From UBA1206 sp050953105 (GTDB lineage Bacteria > Bacillota > Clostridia > Oscillospirales > CAG-382): a stretch of DNA of 64,000 bases. The stretch spans positions 62,001 through 126,000 of the forward strand of contig JBMNMA010000004.1 in the NCBI GenBank assembly GCA_050953105.1, written 5' to 3'. Under the pieces are notes generated by a model, which did no database searches, was not told the origin of the DNA, and worked only from the letters and a program-made list of their open reading frames with translations. A program made the translations under genes and the position numbers. Each line of letters opens with the position of its first letter. Position 1 is the stretch's first letter. This document shows, in pieces, positions 26,285-35,365 of the stretch.

Positions 26285-28381
26285 ATGACAAACGTTCCTG
26301 AGATTTTCGCAAGTTATGTATTTAACGACGCCGTTATGCGTCAGAGGCTTCCCAAGGATACCTACGAAGCCCTTGTAAAAACAATGAAAGAGGGACAGCG
26401 TCTTGACATAAGCGTCGCTAATGTGGTTGCCAACGCCATGAAAAACTGGGCAATAGAAAAGGGCGCCACCCATTACACCCACTGGTTCCAGCCCATGACG
26501 GGCATCACCGCCGAAAAGCACGACTCATTTATTTCCCCCACTCCCGACGGACGGGTGATTATGGAGTTTTCGGGCAAGGCGCTGGTTCAGGGCGAACCCG
26601 ACGCATCCTCCTTCCCCTCTGGCGGCCTTCGTGCCACCTTCGAGGCAAGGGGATATACCGCCTGGGACCCCACCTCCTATGCATTTATTAAAGGAAACAC
26701 CCTTTGCATACCCACCGCCTTCTGCTCCTACTCGGGCCATGCCCTTGACAAAAAAACCCCCCTTCTCCGCTCCATGCAGGCACTAAACAAGCAGGCATTG
26801 CGGATAATGAAGCTGTTCGGCCTGAACGACGTAAAATATGTCCGTCCCAGCGTAGGTCCCGAGCAGGAATATTTCCTTGTTGATAAGGAAATGTATGACA
26901 AGAGAAAAGACCTTATATATACCGGGCGCACTTTGTTCGGTGCCAAGTCCCCCAAGGGCCAGGAGATGGAGGACCATTACTTCGGTTCCATCAAACCCCG
27001 TGTCGCCGCCTTTATGGAGGAGTTAAACGAGGAACTTTGGAAGCTTGGCATACTTGCCAAAACCGAGCATAACGAGGTTGCTCCCGCCCAGCACGAACTT
27101 GCCCCCATCTATACAACATTAAATATTGCTACCGACCATAACCAGCTTACCATGGAAATGCTCCAGCGTGTGGCTAAAAAACACGGCCTTGTATGCCTGC
27201 TGCATGAAAAACCCTTTGCCGGGGTTAACGGTTCGGGCAAGCACAACAACTGGTCTTTGGAAACCGATACGGGCATAAACCTTCTTGCCCCCGGGGATAC
27301 CCCCCATCAGAACGCAAGATTCTTACTGTTCCTTTGCGCCGTGCTCCAGGCGGTTGATGACTATCAGGACCTGCTTCGCCTGTCGGTGGCCACCGCCGGC
27401 AACGACCACCGTCTCGGTGCCAATGAAGCTCCCCCCGCTGTGGTTTCGGTATTCTTTGGCGACGAGCTTACCTCCATCCTTGACGCTCTCGAAAAGGATG
27501 CACCCTACAACGCTGCCGAAAAGACACTTCTCCGTCTCGGAGTTCATGTTCTCCCCAGGCTTCCCAAGGACACCACCGACCGCAACCGCACCTCACCCTT
27601 TGCCTTTACGGGGAACAAATTCGAATTCAGAATGTTAGGCTCCTCAAACTCTATCGCCTGCGCCAATATAATGCTTAATGCCGCAGTGGCAGAAGCATTA
27701 AAGCAGTTTGCCGACCGTCTTGAGGGTTCTGCCGACTTCAACGGTGAACTTCAGAAATTAATCCGTGATACCGTAAAGAACCACAAGCGCATAATTTTCA
27801 ACGGCAACGGTTACGACGAAAAATGGATCGAAGAGGCCACTAAGGTAAGAGGGCTGTTCAACTTCAAGACCACCCCCGACTGCATGCCCAGGCTGCTTTG
27901 CGAAAAGAATGTCGCCCTCCTTACCTCGCATAAGATATACTCCGTGGAGGAACTCCACTCCCGCTGCGACATTATGCTTGACAACTACTGCAAGACCATC
28001 AACATTGAAGCCCTTACCATGATAGACATGGCAAGGAAGGAAATTCTGCCTGCGGTCAGCGAGTATGTCAAGGTGCTGTCCGAAGGGGTTGTGGCCAAGA
28101 AAGCCGCCTGCCCCACAGCATCCTGCGCCTTTGAGGAAAAGCTTATCGAACGCCTTTCCAAGCTTACCGAGCTTATAGATTTACGCACCGGCGAGATTGA
28201 AACCAAGCTTATCTACGCCAAGGGCAACACCGACGTTATCACCCTTTCGGCGGCATATCGGGATGAGGTTATTCCCGCCATGCAGTGCTTAAGGGAGGTT
28301 GCCGATGAGGCCGAAACCCTGACTGCCGAAAAATACTGGCCCTTCCCCACCTACGGCCAACTTCTGTTCGGCGTAAGATAA
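26285..28381 (+). CDS. glnN: Glutamine synthetase type III (GlnN)
   Basis: The 698-residue enzyme makes glutamine from glutamate, ammonia and ATP. Length and motifs fit GSIII: GLRATFEARGYTAWDPTSYAF near the N-terminus, VGPEQEYFLVD, AKTEHNEVAPAQHELAP, EKPFAGVNGSGKHNNWS and GNDHRLGANEAPPAV. It is divergent from the glutamate synthase operon and 25 nt upstream of the asparagine synthetase gene. A strong promoter plus terminator-like leader suggests control by antitermination. A second, type I synthetase lies at 60736-61935. Confidence 0.95.
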   Translation: MTNVPEIFASYVFNDAVMRQRLPKDTYEALVKTMKEGQRLDISVANVVANAMKNWAIEKGATHYTHWFQPMTGITAEKHDSFISPTPDGRVIMEFSGKALVQGEPDASSFPSGGLRATFEARGYTAWDPTSYAFIKGNTLCIPTAFCSYSGHALDKKTPLLRSMQALNKQALRIMKLFGLNDVKYVRPSVGPEQEYFLVDKEMYDKRKDLIYTGRTLFGAKSPKGQEMEDHYFGSIKPRVAAFMEELNEELWKLGILAKTEHNEVAPAQHELAPIYTTLNIATDHNQLTMEMLQRVAKKHGLVCLLHEKPFAGVNGSGKHNNWSLETDTGINLLAPGDTPHQNARFLLFLCAVLQAVDDYQDLLRLSVATAGNDHRLGANEAPPAVVSVFFGDELTSILDALEKDAPYNAAEKTLLRLGVHVLPRLPKDTTDRNRTSPFAFTGNKFEFRMLGSSNSIACANIMLNAAVAEALKQFADRLEGSADFNGELQKLIRDTVKNHKRIIFNGNGYDEKWIEEATKVRGLFNFKTTPDCMPRLLCEKNVALLTSHKIYSVEELHSRCDIMLDNYCKTINIEALTMIDMARKEILPAVSEYVKVLSEGVVAKKAACPTASCAFEEKLIERLSKLTELIDLRTGEIETKLIYAKGNTDVITLSAAYRDEVIPAMQCLREVADEAETLTAEKYWPFPTYGQLLFGVR

Positions 28382-28406
28382 TAAAATATGAAATAAGGAA
28401 CAATTT

Positions 28407-29984
28407 ATGTGCACCATAATGGGAGTATTCCAAAGCGGCATAACCTATGAAGACTTTATGCCTTTCCTTGAACGGACAAAGTCAAGGGGGCCAGACGACA
28501 CTCGTGTCCTTTGCGGTGATAATTTCATTCTCGGTTTTCAACGCCTTGCCATAATGGGGCTTACGCCGGAGGGCATGCAGCCCTTTGAGCTAAACGGCAA
28601 ATATCTTGCCTGCAACGGGGAAATTTACGGATTTCGCAGCATGCGGAAAACCTTAGAGGGGGAATATGCCTTTAAAAGCGATTCCGACTGCGAAATCCTC
28701 CTTCCCTTGTATGAAAAATACGGCATTGATATGTTTTCAATGCTTGACGCCGAGTATGCCCTGATTATAGCAGATACCGAAAACAACCGTGTCATTGCCG
28801 CCCGGGATCCCATAGGCATCCGTCCTTTGTTTTACGGCTATCTTGACGACGGGGGAATCGCCTATGCCAGCGAGGCAAAAAACCTTGTGGGGCTGTGTAA
28901 AAAAATCATTCCCTTTCCGCCGGGGTGTTATTGCATAAACGGAGTGTTCCACCGCTACCGGGACATAAGCAAGCCTGTATCCTGGCATTTCGGCGACATT
29001 GACCTTATAACAAAAAACATAAGGGAAAAACTTATCGAAGGCATTAAAAAACGCCTTGATTCCGATGTCCCCTTGGGTTTCCTCCTGTCGGGGGGACTGG
29101 ATTCGTCAATTGTGTGTTCGGTGGCGGCAAAGCTTCTTGACAAGCCTATACGCACCTTTTCCATAGGCATGAACACCGACGCCATTGACCTTAAATACGC
29201 CCGTATTGTGGCCGACTATATCGGCAGCATTCATACCGATGTTATTATTACAAAGGCAGATGTGCTCGGCTCCCTTGAAACGGTAATACACACCCTTGCC
29301 ACCTATGACATAACCACCATACGGGCAAGCATAGGTATGTATCTTGTATGTAAGTGGATACATGAAAACACCGATATACGGGTGCTGTTAACCGGCGAGG
29401 TGTCGGATGAGCTTTTCGGCTACAAATACACCGACTTCGCTCCGGATGCGGTCGCATTCCAGAAAGAGGCCGAAAAGCGGGTAAGCGAGTTGTATATGTA
29501 TGACGTTCTCCGGGCCGACCGGTGTATATCCGTCAACTCCCTTGAAGCAAGGGTGCCCTTCGGTGACCTTGAATTTGCCGATTATGTTATGGGAATTGAC
29601 CCGGCAATGAAAATGAACACCTACGGCATGGGCAAATATCTTCTCCGCAAGGCCTTTGAGGGCGACTGGCTGCCGGATGTCATACTCTGGCGGGAAAAAG
29701 CTGCTTTTTCCGACGCCGTGGGCCATTCAATGGTGGATTATCTTAAGGAATATGCCGAGGGGACTTATAGCGATGAGGAATTTATCGAAAAATGCAAAAA
29801 ATACACCCACGCTCCCCCATTTACCAAGGAATCACTTTTGTATAGGGAAATATTTGAAAAATATTACCCCGGTCAGGCAGGGATGGTGGTTGACTTCTGG
29901 ATGCCGAACAAATGCTGGAAAGGCTGCAACGTCAACGACCCCTCCGCCCGTGTGCTTGCCAACTACGGCAACAGCGGAAAATAA
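28407..29984 (+). CDS. asnB: Asparagine synthetase (glutamine-hydrolysing)
   Basis: The 525-residue protein starts MCTIMGVF, placing the catalytic Cys of the class II amidotransferase directly after Met. Amidotransferase motifs RGPDDTRV and YLACNGEIYGF follow. The synthetase domain has the pyrophosphatase loop LLSGGLDSSIV and the LTGEVSDELFGYKY segment. It converts aspartate to asparagine with glutamine as nitrogen donor. It lies 25 nt after glnN, so its glutamine supply is co-transcribed. A terminator follows. Confidence 0.94.
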   Translation: MCTIMGVFQSGITYEDFMPFLERTKSRGPDDTRVLCGDNFILGFQRLAIMGLTPEGMQPFELNGKYLACNGEIYGFRSMRKTLEGEYAFKSDSDCEILLPLYEKYGIDMFSMLDAEYALIIADTENNRVIAARDPIGIRPLFYGYLDDGGIAYASEAKNLVGLCKKIIPFPPGCYCINGVFHRYRDISKPVSWHFGDIDLITKNIREKLIEGIKKRLDSDVPLGFLLSGGLDSSIVCSVAAKLLDKPIRTFSIGMNTDAIDLKYARIVADYIGSIHTDVIITKADVLGSLETVIHTLATYDITTIRASIGMYLVCKWIHENTDIRVLLTGEVSDELFGYKYTDFAPDAVAFQKEAEKRVSELYMYDVLRADRCISVNSLEARVPFGDLEFADYVMGIDPAMKMNTYGMGKYLLRKAFEGDWLPDVILWREKAAFSDAVGHSMVDYLKEYAEGTYSDEEFIEKCKKYTHAPPFTKESLLYREIFEKYYPGQAGMVVDFWMPNKCWKGCNVNDPSARVLANYGNSGK

Positions 29985-29990
29985 AATAAA

Positions 29991-30026
29991 CCCGTTAATC
30001 AGGCTGTCCTGGTTAACGGGATTTTT
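29991..30026 (+). terminator. Terminator after asnB
   Basis: A 13-bp stem, CCCGTTAATCAGG/CCTGGTTAACGGG, with loop CTGT is followed by ATTTTTTCTT. Confidence 0.88.
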
Positions 30027-30136
30027 TCTTATATGTAAACAATAAATTGAATTAAAAACTATCGATTGATAATTGATTTTCCAAGCCTGTATGTTACAAT
30101 AAAACCATAAATGCAAAAAGCCAAGGGGTAAGGTAT

Positions 30137-30887
30137 ATGAACATAAAAATAGGGGAAAAAATTAAATTTTTGCGTAAAAAAGCGGGTATAACCCAGGAGC
30201 GCTTTGCCGAATATCTCGGCATAACCCCCCAGGCGGTTTCCCGCTGGGAAAGCGAAAACTGCTATCCGGATATTGAGTGTCTGCCGGGTATTGCCGACTT
30301 TTTTTAACATAACCGTCGACGACCTTTTAGGGGTTAATACAGCTAAAAAAGAGGCGGAAATAAAAAATTACATTCAGTTGACTTTAGACGAACAATCAAA
30401 GGGCAACTATGAAAAGGTAATACTTATTTACCGGGAAGGGATAGGGAAGTATCCGTCAAGCTTTGAACTTCAAACCTACCTAGCCGCCGCCATCGGCTGC
30501 ATGGAAAACGCAAAAAAGATAACCAAAGACGAAGCCGGTGAGGTTATTAATATCTGCCGGCGGATACTAAGCGACTGCGTTGACGACACCCTCCGCCGCC
30601 GGGCTCTTGGCATATTGTGCTATGTTTATTACCGACAGCTTGACGATATGGAAAAGGCAGTCGAAATATTAAATCAACTCCCCGGCATATTCGAATGCAA
30701 GGAATATGCAAGTGCTATGACACTTAAAATCCGAATGCCTTCAAAGGATGCAGAAAAACATTTTCTTTCCCTTGTTTCGGTAATGCTTTTAACCTTAAAC
30801 CGCCCGGAAATGGCTTTTTGCAACAATAAAAAGGATATGGTTAAGGTATTGATATACGAGCTTGAAAAACTATATGAAACACTATAA
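30137..30887 (+). pseudogene. HTH (Cro/CI-type) regulator with helical C-terminal domain, frameshifted at T7
   Basis: From ATG 30137 an N-terminal HTH domain is clear (KIGEKIKFLRKKAGITQERF, then GITPQAVSRWESENCYP). The frame ends at TAA 30305 right after a run of seven T (30299-30305). With six T the protein continues ADFFNITVDDLLGV and then ~190 residues of helical, TPR-like sequence to the stop at 30887, for about 249 residues. A one-base homopolymer gain explains everything. This may be real decay, slippage-based switching or an assembly error. No obvious target; asnB lies upstream and purF is convergent. Confidence 0.82.
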
Positions 30888-30892
30888 AAAAT

Positions 30893-30917
30893 AGGACGGA
30901 TTTCCCGTCCTGTTTTT
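30893..30917. terminator. Bidirectional terminator between HTH gene and purF
   Basis: The stem AGGACGG/CCGTCCT has T-runs on both strands (GTTTTT to the right; TATTTTTTAT on the minus strand), between convergent genes. Confidence 0.8.
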
Positions 30918-32331
30918 AACATTCAAATTTATCTTTGCTTTCACCGCCATATAGCCTGGTGGGATAATTGCCGTCAAAGCAGGCCCGACAGATAGGAAGT
31001 CGGGGGTTATCGCTTATAAGCAGCGGCAGAAAATTTTTATTTAAATAACCCAAACTGTCGGCGCCTATGATTTTACATATTTCTTCCACCGAATGGTTGG
31101 ATGCAATTAGCTTTCCAGCAGAATCTATATCGGTGCCGTAGTAACATGGATGTAAGAATGGGGGCGATGTTATGCGGACATGAATTTCGACAGCCCCGGC
31201 TTCTCTTAACAGCTTTACAATATAGGCCATGGTGGTTCCCCTGACAATGGAGTCGTCTATCATAACCACCCGTTTGCCTTTAACCGTATTGATTATGGGG
31301 TTTAGCTTTATTTTAACCATCTGCTCTCTGGCAGACTGGACAGGGGCAATAAAGGTGCGGCCTATGTATTTGTTTTTAATAAACCCTATTCCGTAGGGAA
31401 TATGTGACTGGGCGGCATAGCCAATAGCCCCGTCTATTCCCGAATCGGGCACGCCGATTACAATATCCGCATCCACCGGATGCTCCATTGCTAAAAACCT
31501 TCCGGCGTTTATCCTTGCGCTCTGCACCGACCTGCCGTCGATAACCGAATCGGGCCGGGCAAAGTAGATATACTCGAAGATGCAGGGGGAAGGAGGAACT
31601 TTATTGCAGTGGGTGGTTATTGATGTAACCCCGTTTTCGTCAAACACCACAATCTCCCCGGGAAGGATATCCCGTATAAGATTGGCGTTAACCGAATCAA
31701 GGGCACAGCTTTCGGAGGCAATTATATAATCCCCCTCCGGCGTTTTGCCGTAGCACAAGGGCCTGAAACCGTGTTTATCCCTTAACGCAACGATTTTGTT
31801 GCCGAACAGCAGAATAAGGGAATATGCTCCCTCCAGCACGTTCATGGCTTCCACCACCGCCCTTTGGGCATCGCCGTATTCAATGCAAAGGCCGGTTATT
31901 ATATGGGAAATAATTTCGGTGTCGCTGGTGGTGTTGAAGATGGCGCCGCTGTCCTCAAGACTCCGCCTTAGAACCCCAGCGTTTACCAGGTTTCCGTTAT
32001 GAACCACCGCCATGGTGCAGGCGGGGTGCTTGGTATGAATGGGCTGGGCGTTGTCCCGGTCGTTGTTGCCGGTGGTGCCGTAGCGGACATGGCCTATGGC
32101 CATTTTACCCGTATTTATTGATTCAAGCACCTTCTGGGTGAAAACGTCACCGGCAAGACCCACATCTTTGCGAAGGCTGATTTTTCCGTCGGAGCATGCG
32201 GCAATGCCGCAGGCTTCCTGTCCCCGGTGCTGCAAGGCATATAAACCGGTGTAAACCACCCCCGCCACATTTTTTGTCGTGGCGGAATATATGCCGAAAA
32301 CCCCGCATTCCTCGTGTATTTCTTTATTCAT
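30916..32331 (-). CDS. purF: Amidophosphoribosyltransferase
   Basis: The 471-residue enzyme catalyses the first committed step of purine synthesis (PRPP plus glutamine to phosphoribosylamine). The amidotransferase Cys is Cys9 in EECGVFGIYS, implying an 8-residue propeptide. The PRPP-binding motif is VVMIDDSIVRGTT. The C-terminal CRACFDGNYPT and upstream Cys match the Bacillus type that carries a [4Fe-4S] cluster. It overlaps the end of purC by 4 nt and closes a purA-purC-purF transcription unit. Confidence 0.96.
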   Translation of the reverse strand: MNKEIHEECGVFGIYSATTKNVAGVVYTGLYALQHRGQEACGIAACSDGKISLRKDVGLAGDVFTQKVLESINTGKMAIGHVRYGTTGNNDRDNAQPIHTKHPACTMAVVHNGNLVNAGVLRRSLEDSGAIFNTTSDTEIISHIITGLCIEYGDAQRAVVEAMNVLEGAYSLILLFGNKIVALRDKHGFRPLCYGKTPEGDYIIASESCALDSVNANLIRDILPGEIVVFDENGVTSITTHCNKVPPSPCIFEYIYFARPDSVIDGRSVQSARINAGRFLAMEHPVDADIVIGVPDSGIDGAIGYAAQSHIPYGIGFIKNKYIGRTFIAPVQSAREQMVKIKLNPIINTVKGKRVVMIDDSIVRGTTMAYIVKLLREAGAVEIHVRITSPPFLHPCYYGTDIDSAGKLIASNHSVEEICKIIGADSLGYLNKNFLPLLISDNPRLPICRACFDGNYPTRLYGGESKDKFEC

Positions 32332-33038
32332 ATACCCATCAGTCTTTTACGAATTTCAACGTATGCTTCTTCCACGTTGCCAAGGTCCCGTCTGAAACGG
32401 TCCTTGTCAAGCTTGCTGCCGGTGGCCTTGTCCCAGAAACGGCAGGTGTCGGGGGAAATTTCGTCGGCCAGAACTATTTTTCCGTCATTGGTTTTGCCGA
32501 ATTCTATTTTAAAATCCACCAGCGTTATGCTGACGCCGTCAAAGCGTTTTTTAAGAAATTCGTTTACCTTCAAAGCGTAGCCGGCAATAACGTCCAGCTC
32601 TTCTCTGGTGGCAATGTTAAGCGCCATAATATGATAATCGTTTACCATGGGATCGCCCAAAGCGTCGTCTTTGTAGCAGAATTCCAGTACCGGAGTAGAA
32701 AGAACGGTTCCTTCCTCAAGGCCCAGACGCTTTGAAAGGGAGCCTGCGGCGATATTTCGCACAATAACCTCAAGGGGTATTATTTTAACCCTTTTAACCA
32801 CTGTCTCCCGGCTTGAAAGCTCCTTGACAAAGTGGGTGGGGACACCCTCCTTTTCAAGCTCGGCCATAAGAAAGTTGGTAACCTGGTTGTTAATTTCACC
32901 TTTGCCGGTTATCGTTCCCTTCTTTAAACCGTTGAAAGCGGTGGCGTCATCCTTGTATGAAACAATAAGCAGATCGTCGTTTTCGGTTTCAAAAACCTTT
33001 TTAGCCTTGCCTTCGTATAAAAGCTTTCCCTTTTCCAT
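32328..33038 (-). CDS. purC: SAICAR synthetase
   Basis: The 236-residue enzyme ligates aspartate to CAIR in purine synthesis. Typical elements are LLYEGKAKKVFET at the N-terminus, SYKDDATAFNG, PLEVIVRNIAAGSL and LVDFKIEFGKT. Length matches the Firmicute enzyme. It lies 12 nt after the purA stop and overlaps purF by 4 nt. Confidence 0.97.
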   Translation of the reverse strand: MEKGKLLYEGKAKKVFETENDDLLIVSYKDDATAFNGLKKGTITGKGEINNQVTNFLMAELEKEGVPTHFVKELSSRETVVKRVKIIPLEVIVRNIAAGSLSKRLGLEEGTVLSTPVLEFCYKDDALGDPMVNDYHIMALNIATREELDVIAGYALKVNEFLKKRFDGVSITLVDFKIEFGKTNDGKIVLADEISPDTCRFWDKATGSKLDKDRFRRDLGNVEEAYVEIRKRLMGI

Positions 33039-33050
33039 AGTTCCACCTTT

Positions 33051-34322
33051 TTACATTATAAAGTATTCGTCCCGGCCTGCGCCGACAGAAACGTATTTAA
33101 TATTGCAGCCTACTTTTTCTTTAATGTAGTTAATATATTTCTTTGCCTGTTCGGGCAGGGATTCAAAGGAACGGCAGGCGGTAATGTCGCATTTCCACCC
33201 GTCAAGGTATTCATACACCGGTTTTGCCCGCTTTAACGCTTCTCCGGTGGGGAAGCTGGTGGTTATTTTTCCGTCAATTTCATAGGCGACACAAACGGGT
33301 ATTTTATCAAGATAAGAAAGCACGTCAAGCTTGGTAATGGCGATTTCGTCTGCGCCCTGAACGGTTACACCGTATTTGGATGCAGGAACGTCAAAGCCTC
33401 CCACCCTTCTGGGCCTGCCGGTGGCAGCACCGTATTCGCCGCCCGCTTCACGCAGGGCATTGCCCTCGTCACCGAAAAGCTCGCAGACAAAGGGGCCTTC
33501 ACCCACGCAACTTGAATAGGCCTTCATTATGCCTATCACGTTATCAAGCTTTCTCGAGGGAATGCCGGCACCGATAGGCGCATAGGCGGCAATGGTGGAA
33601 GATGATGAGGTGTAGGGGAATATACCAAAGTCAATATCCCTAAGCGCTCCAAGCTGAGCCTCAAACATAACCGACTTGCCTTGGTCTATGGCTTCGTTTA
33701 AGAATGTGGTTGTGTCGGTAATATAATCGGCAAAGGGAAGTCCGTATTTCTCAAGCCATGCGGCCATTTCCTCAGCATCTACCGGCTTTGACTTGTAGCC
33801 GCCGACGACGGTGAGGTTTTTCCATTCCACCACAGAAGGCAGCTTTTTCTTTAAGGCGTCAAAGTATAATAAGTCTGCCATTCTGAAGGTTTTTTTCATA
33901 TATTTGTCGGCATACACCGGAGCAATCCCCCGCCTTGTGGAGCCGAATTTGGCATCTCCCAGCCGGTCTTCCTCAAGATTGTCCATAAGCTTGTGATAGG
34001 GCATGCATATAGTGGCCTTGTCGCTTATTTTAAGGTTTTCCGGAGTTATGGAAATACCTGCGCTTCTAAGCCTTTCAACCTCGCTGTATAAATGCTCAAG
34101 GTCGATAACCATACCCGGGCCAAGCACGTTTACCGTGTTTTCCCTGAGTATGCCGGAAGGAAGGAGGTTTAAAATAAACTTCCCCCTGTCGTTGATAACC
34201 GTATGTCCTGCATTGTTCCCGCCCTGATAGCGGACAACGATGTGATAATTTTCGGAAAGAAGGTCAACCATTCTCCCCTTTCCTTCGTCTCCCCAGTTTA
34301 TCCCGGCGATAGCTGTCAACAT
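33051..34322 (-). CDS. purA: Adenylosuccinate synthetase
   Basis: The enzyme makes adenylosuccinate from IMP, aspartate and GTP. Signature GINWGDEGKGRMVDLLS at the N-terminus, then GNNAGHTVI, TRRGIAPVYADK and TGRPRRVGGFD. I chose ATG 34322 (423 residues) because AAGGA lies 9 nt upstream; ATG 34328 and TTG 34331 are alternatives too close to that site. It heads the purA-purC-purF unit. I see no purine riboswitch in the short leader. Confidence 0.96.
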   Translation of the reverse strand: MLTAIAGINWGDEGKGRMVDLLSENYHIVVRYQGGNNAGHTVINDRGKFILNLLPSGILRENTVNVLGPGMVIDLEHLYSEVERLRSAGISITPENLKISDKATICMPYHKLMDNLEEDRLGDAKFGSTRRGIAPVYADKYMKKTFRMADLLYFDALKKKLPSVVEWKNLTVVGGYKSKPVDAEEMAAWLEKYGLPFADYITDTTTFLNEAIDQGKSVMFEAQLGALRDIDFGIFPYTSSSSTIAAYAPIGAGIPSRKLDNVIGIMKAYSSCVGEGPFVCELFGDEGNALREAGGEYGAATGRPRRVGGFDVPASKYGVTVQGADEIAITKLDVLSYLDKIPVCVAYEIDGKITTSFPTGEALKRAKPVYEYLDGWKCDITACRSFESLPEQAKKYINYIKEKVGCNIKYVSVGAGRDEYFIM

Positions 34323-34533
34323 ATTCATCAATCCTTATCAATTATTTGTGTCACAACGGAAGATTATAATAATTTCAGAAGTAAATACAAGCCTTTTTGA
34401 CGGCAAAATCCATTATAAACACAACAAATTTATTCTATCATAAAACCCAGTAGTTTTCAACAAATATTTTATAACAATATTATTGTAAAAAACGCCATAA
34501 AATAGACGACATATCCAAATTAATACAGACCGG

Positions 34534-34794
34534 CTAAAAAGCGCTTGATATTTCCTCAAGACCAAGCAGTTTTTTTGCATAGACGACCGCTCGTAGCCGC
34601 CGATATTTAACCACCGTTTCATCGCAGCAAAGATCCATGTCCCGGTTGAATAAAATACACATAAGCCAGACAAAGGGGTTAAACCAGTTAACGGCAAGGG
34701 TAAGGATATATTTCTTTAGAATATCGTAATTTTTAATATGGACATATTCGTGGGCATGAATGTAATATAACTGCTTTTCATCGGTAAAATCAAG
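34534..34794 (-). pseudogene. Fragment of M56 (BlaR1/MecR1-like) metallopeptidase
   Basis: The minus strand encodes LYYIHAHEYVHIKNYDILKK, containing HExxH as HEYVH, then LAVNWFNPFVWLMCILFNRD and DLCCDETVVKY, the classic M56 core with the third zinc ligand Glu. The frame is closed by a stop just upstream (near 34797) and ends at TAG 34534. In another frame further upstream FWFAGYLYNL looks like a preceding membrane helix, implying a frameshift. The sensor domain and partner BlaI gene are missing. It sits between purA and the Fur-type gene. Confidence 0.7.
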
Positions 34795-34857
34795 TTATAT
34801 AAATAACCTGCGAACCAAAAAATCAGAGCATCAGCGAAGTATATAGACATAAAATTC

Positions 34858-34885
34858 TTGACAAAAAATTAATATTGTTTATAAT
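34858..34885 (+). promoter_or_regulatory. Promoter of fur-like/nrd unit
   Basis: TTGACA at 34858-34863, a 16-nt spacer and TATAAT at 34880-34885. Confidence 0.75.
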
Positions 34886-34888
34886 ATG

Positions 34889-34913
34889 CTTATCAGGAAT
34901 ATGTCCTAATAAG
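34889..34913. promoter_or_regulatory. Inverted repeat, candidate Fur/PerR-type operator
   Basis: CTTATCAGGA (34889-34898) and TCCTAATAAG (34904-34913) are inverted copies matching at 9 of 10 bases around ATATG. They begin 3 nt after the -10 box, where a bound regulator would block transcription. Autoregulation by the Fur-like protein is inferred. Confidence 0.55.
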
Positions 34914-34931
34914 AAAATAAGAGGTAAGTTA

Positions 34932-35333
34932 ATGAAGCAACGGAGGGAAACAATTCAGCGTAAACTGGTGCTGGCATCGGTGCGCTCCCGCCGGGACCAT
35001 CCCACCGCCGGGCAGATATATGAAGATGTCCACAAGCTTGACAAACGGATAAGCCGGGGCACGGTTTACAGAAATCTTAACCTGCTTGCAGAAAGCGGTG
35101 AAATTAATCATATCAAAGCCCCCGGTGCAGACAGGTTCGACCTTACCGTGGCACCCCATTACCACCTTATCTGCCTTGAATGCGGCAGGGTGTTGGACAC
35201 CCCCTTTGAATATCAGAAAGAAAACGACGAGGCTTTATCAAAGCAAACGGGATTTACCCTTGTCAGCCATTATACGGTTTATGAGGGTGTTTGCCCGGAA
35301 TGTCAAAACGGCAAAAATAAAGACAATATTTAA
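34932..35333 (+). CDS. Fur-family metal/peroxide regulator
   Basis: The 133-residue protein has an N-terminal winged helix (HPTAGQIYEDVHKLDKRIS, RGTVYRNLNLLAESGEI) and a dimerisation domain with metal ligands: HYHLICLECGRV, and a second pair CPEC near the C-terminus, giving the structural Zn site of two CxxC. PerR-like peroxide sensing or Fur-like iron sensing cannot be distinguished. I chose ATG 34932 after GAGGTAAG rather than the open extension to 34875, which would overlap the promoter. nrdA follows after 32 nt. Confidence 0.9.
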   Translation: MKQRRETIQRKLVLASVRSRRDHPTAGQIYEDVHKLDKRISRGTVYRNLNLLAESGEINHIKAPGADRFDLTVAPHYHLICLECGRVLDTPFEYQKENDEALSKQTGFTLVSHYTVYEGVCPECQNGKNKDNI

Positions 35334-35365
35334 GAAAGGAAAGGCAGTAAGGGAAATTACATGCC

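Noticed and set aside
26533..26548. Additional core-like CCCACTC in glnN
   Set aside because: It lies in coding sequence, matches only part of the 11-bp core and lacks flanking repeats.
34413..34697. 94-codon minus-strand ORF
   Set aside because: It is a shifted-frame shadow of the M56 remnant and has no ribosome site or protein-like composition.
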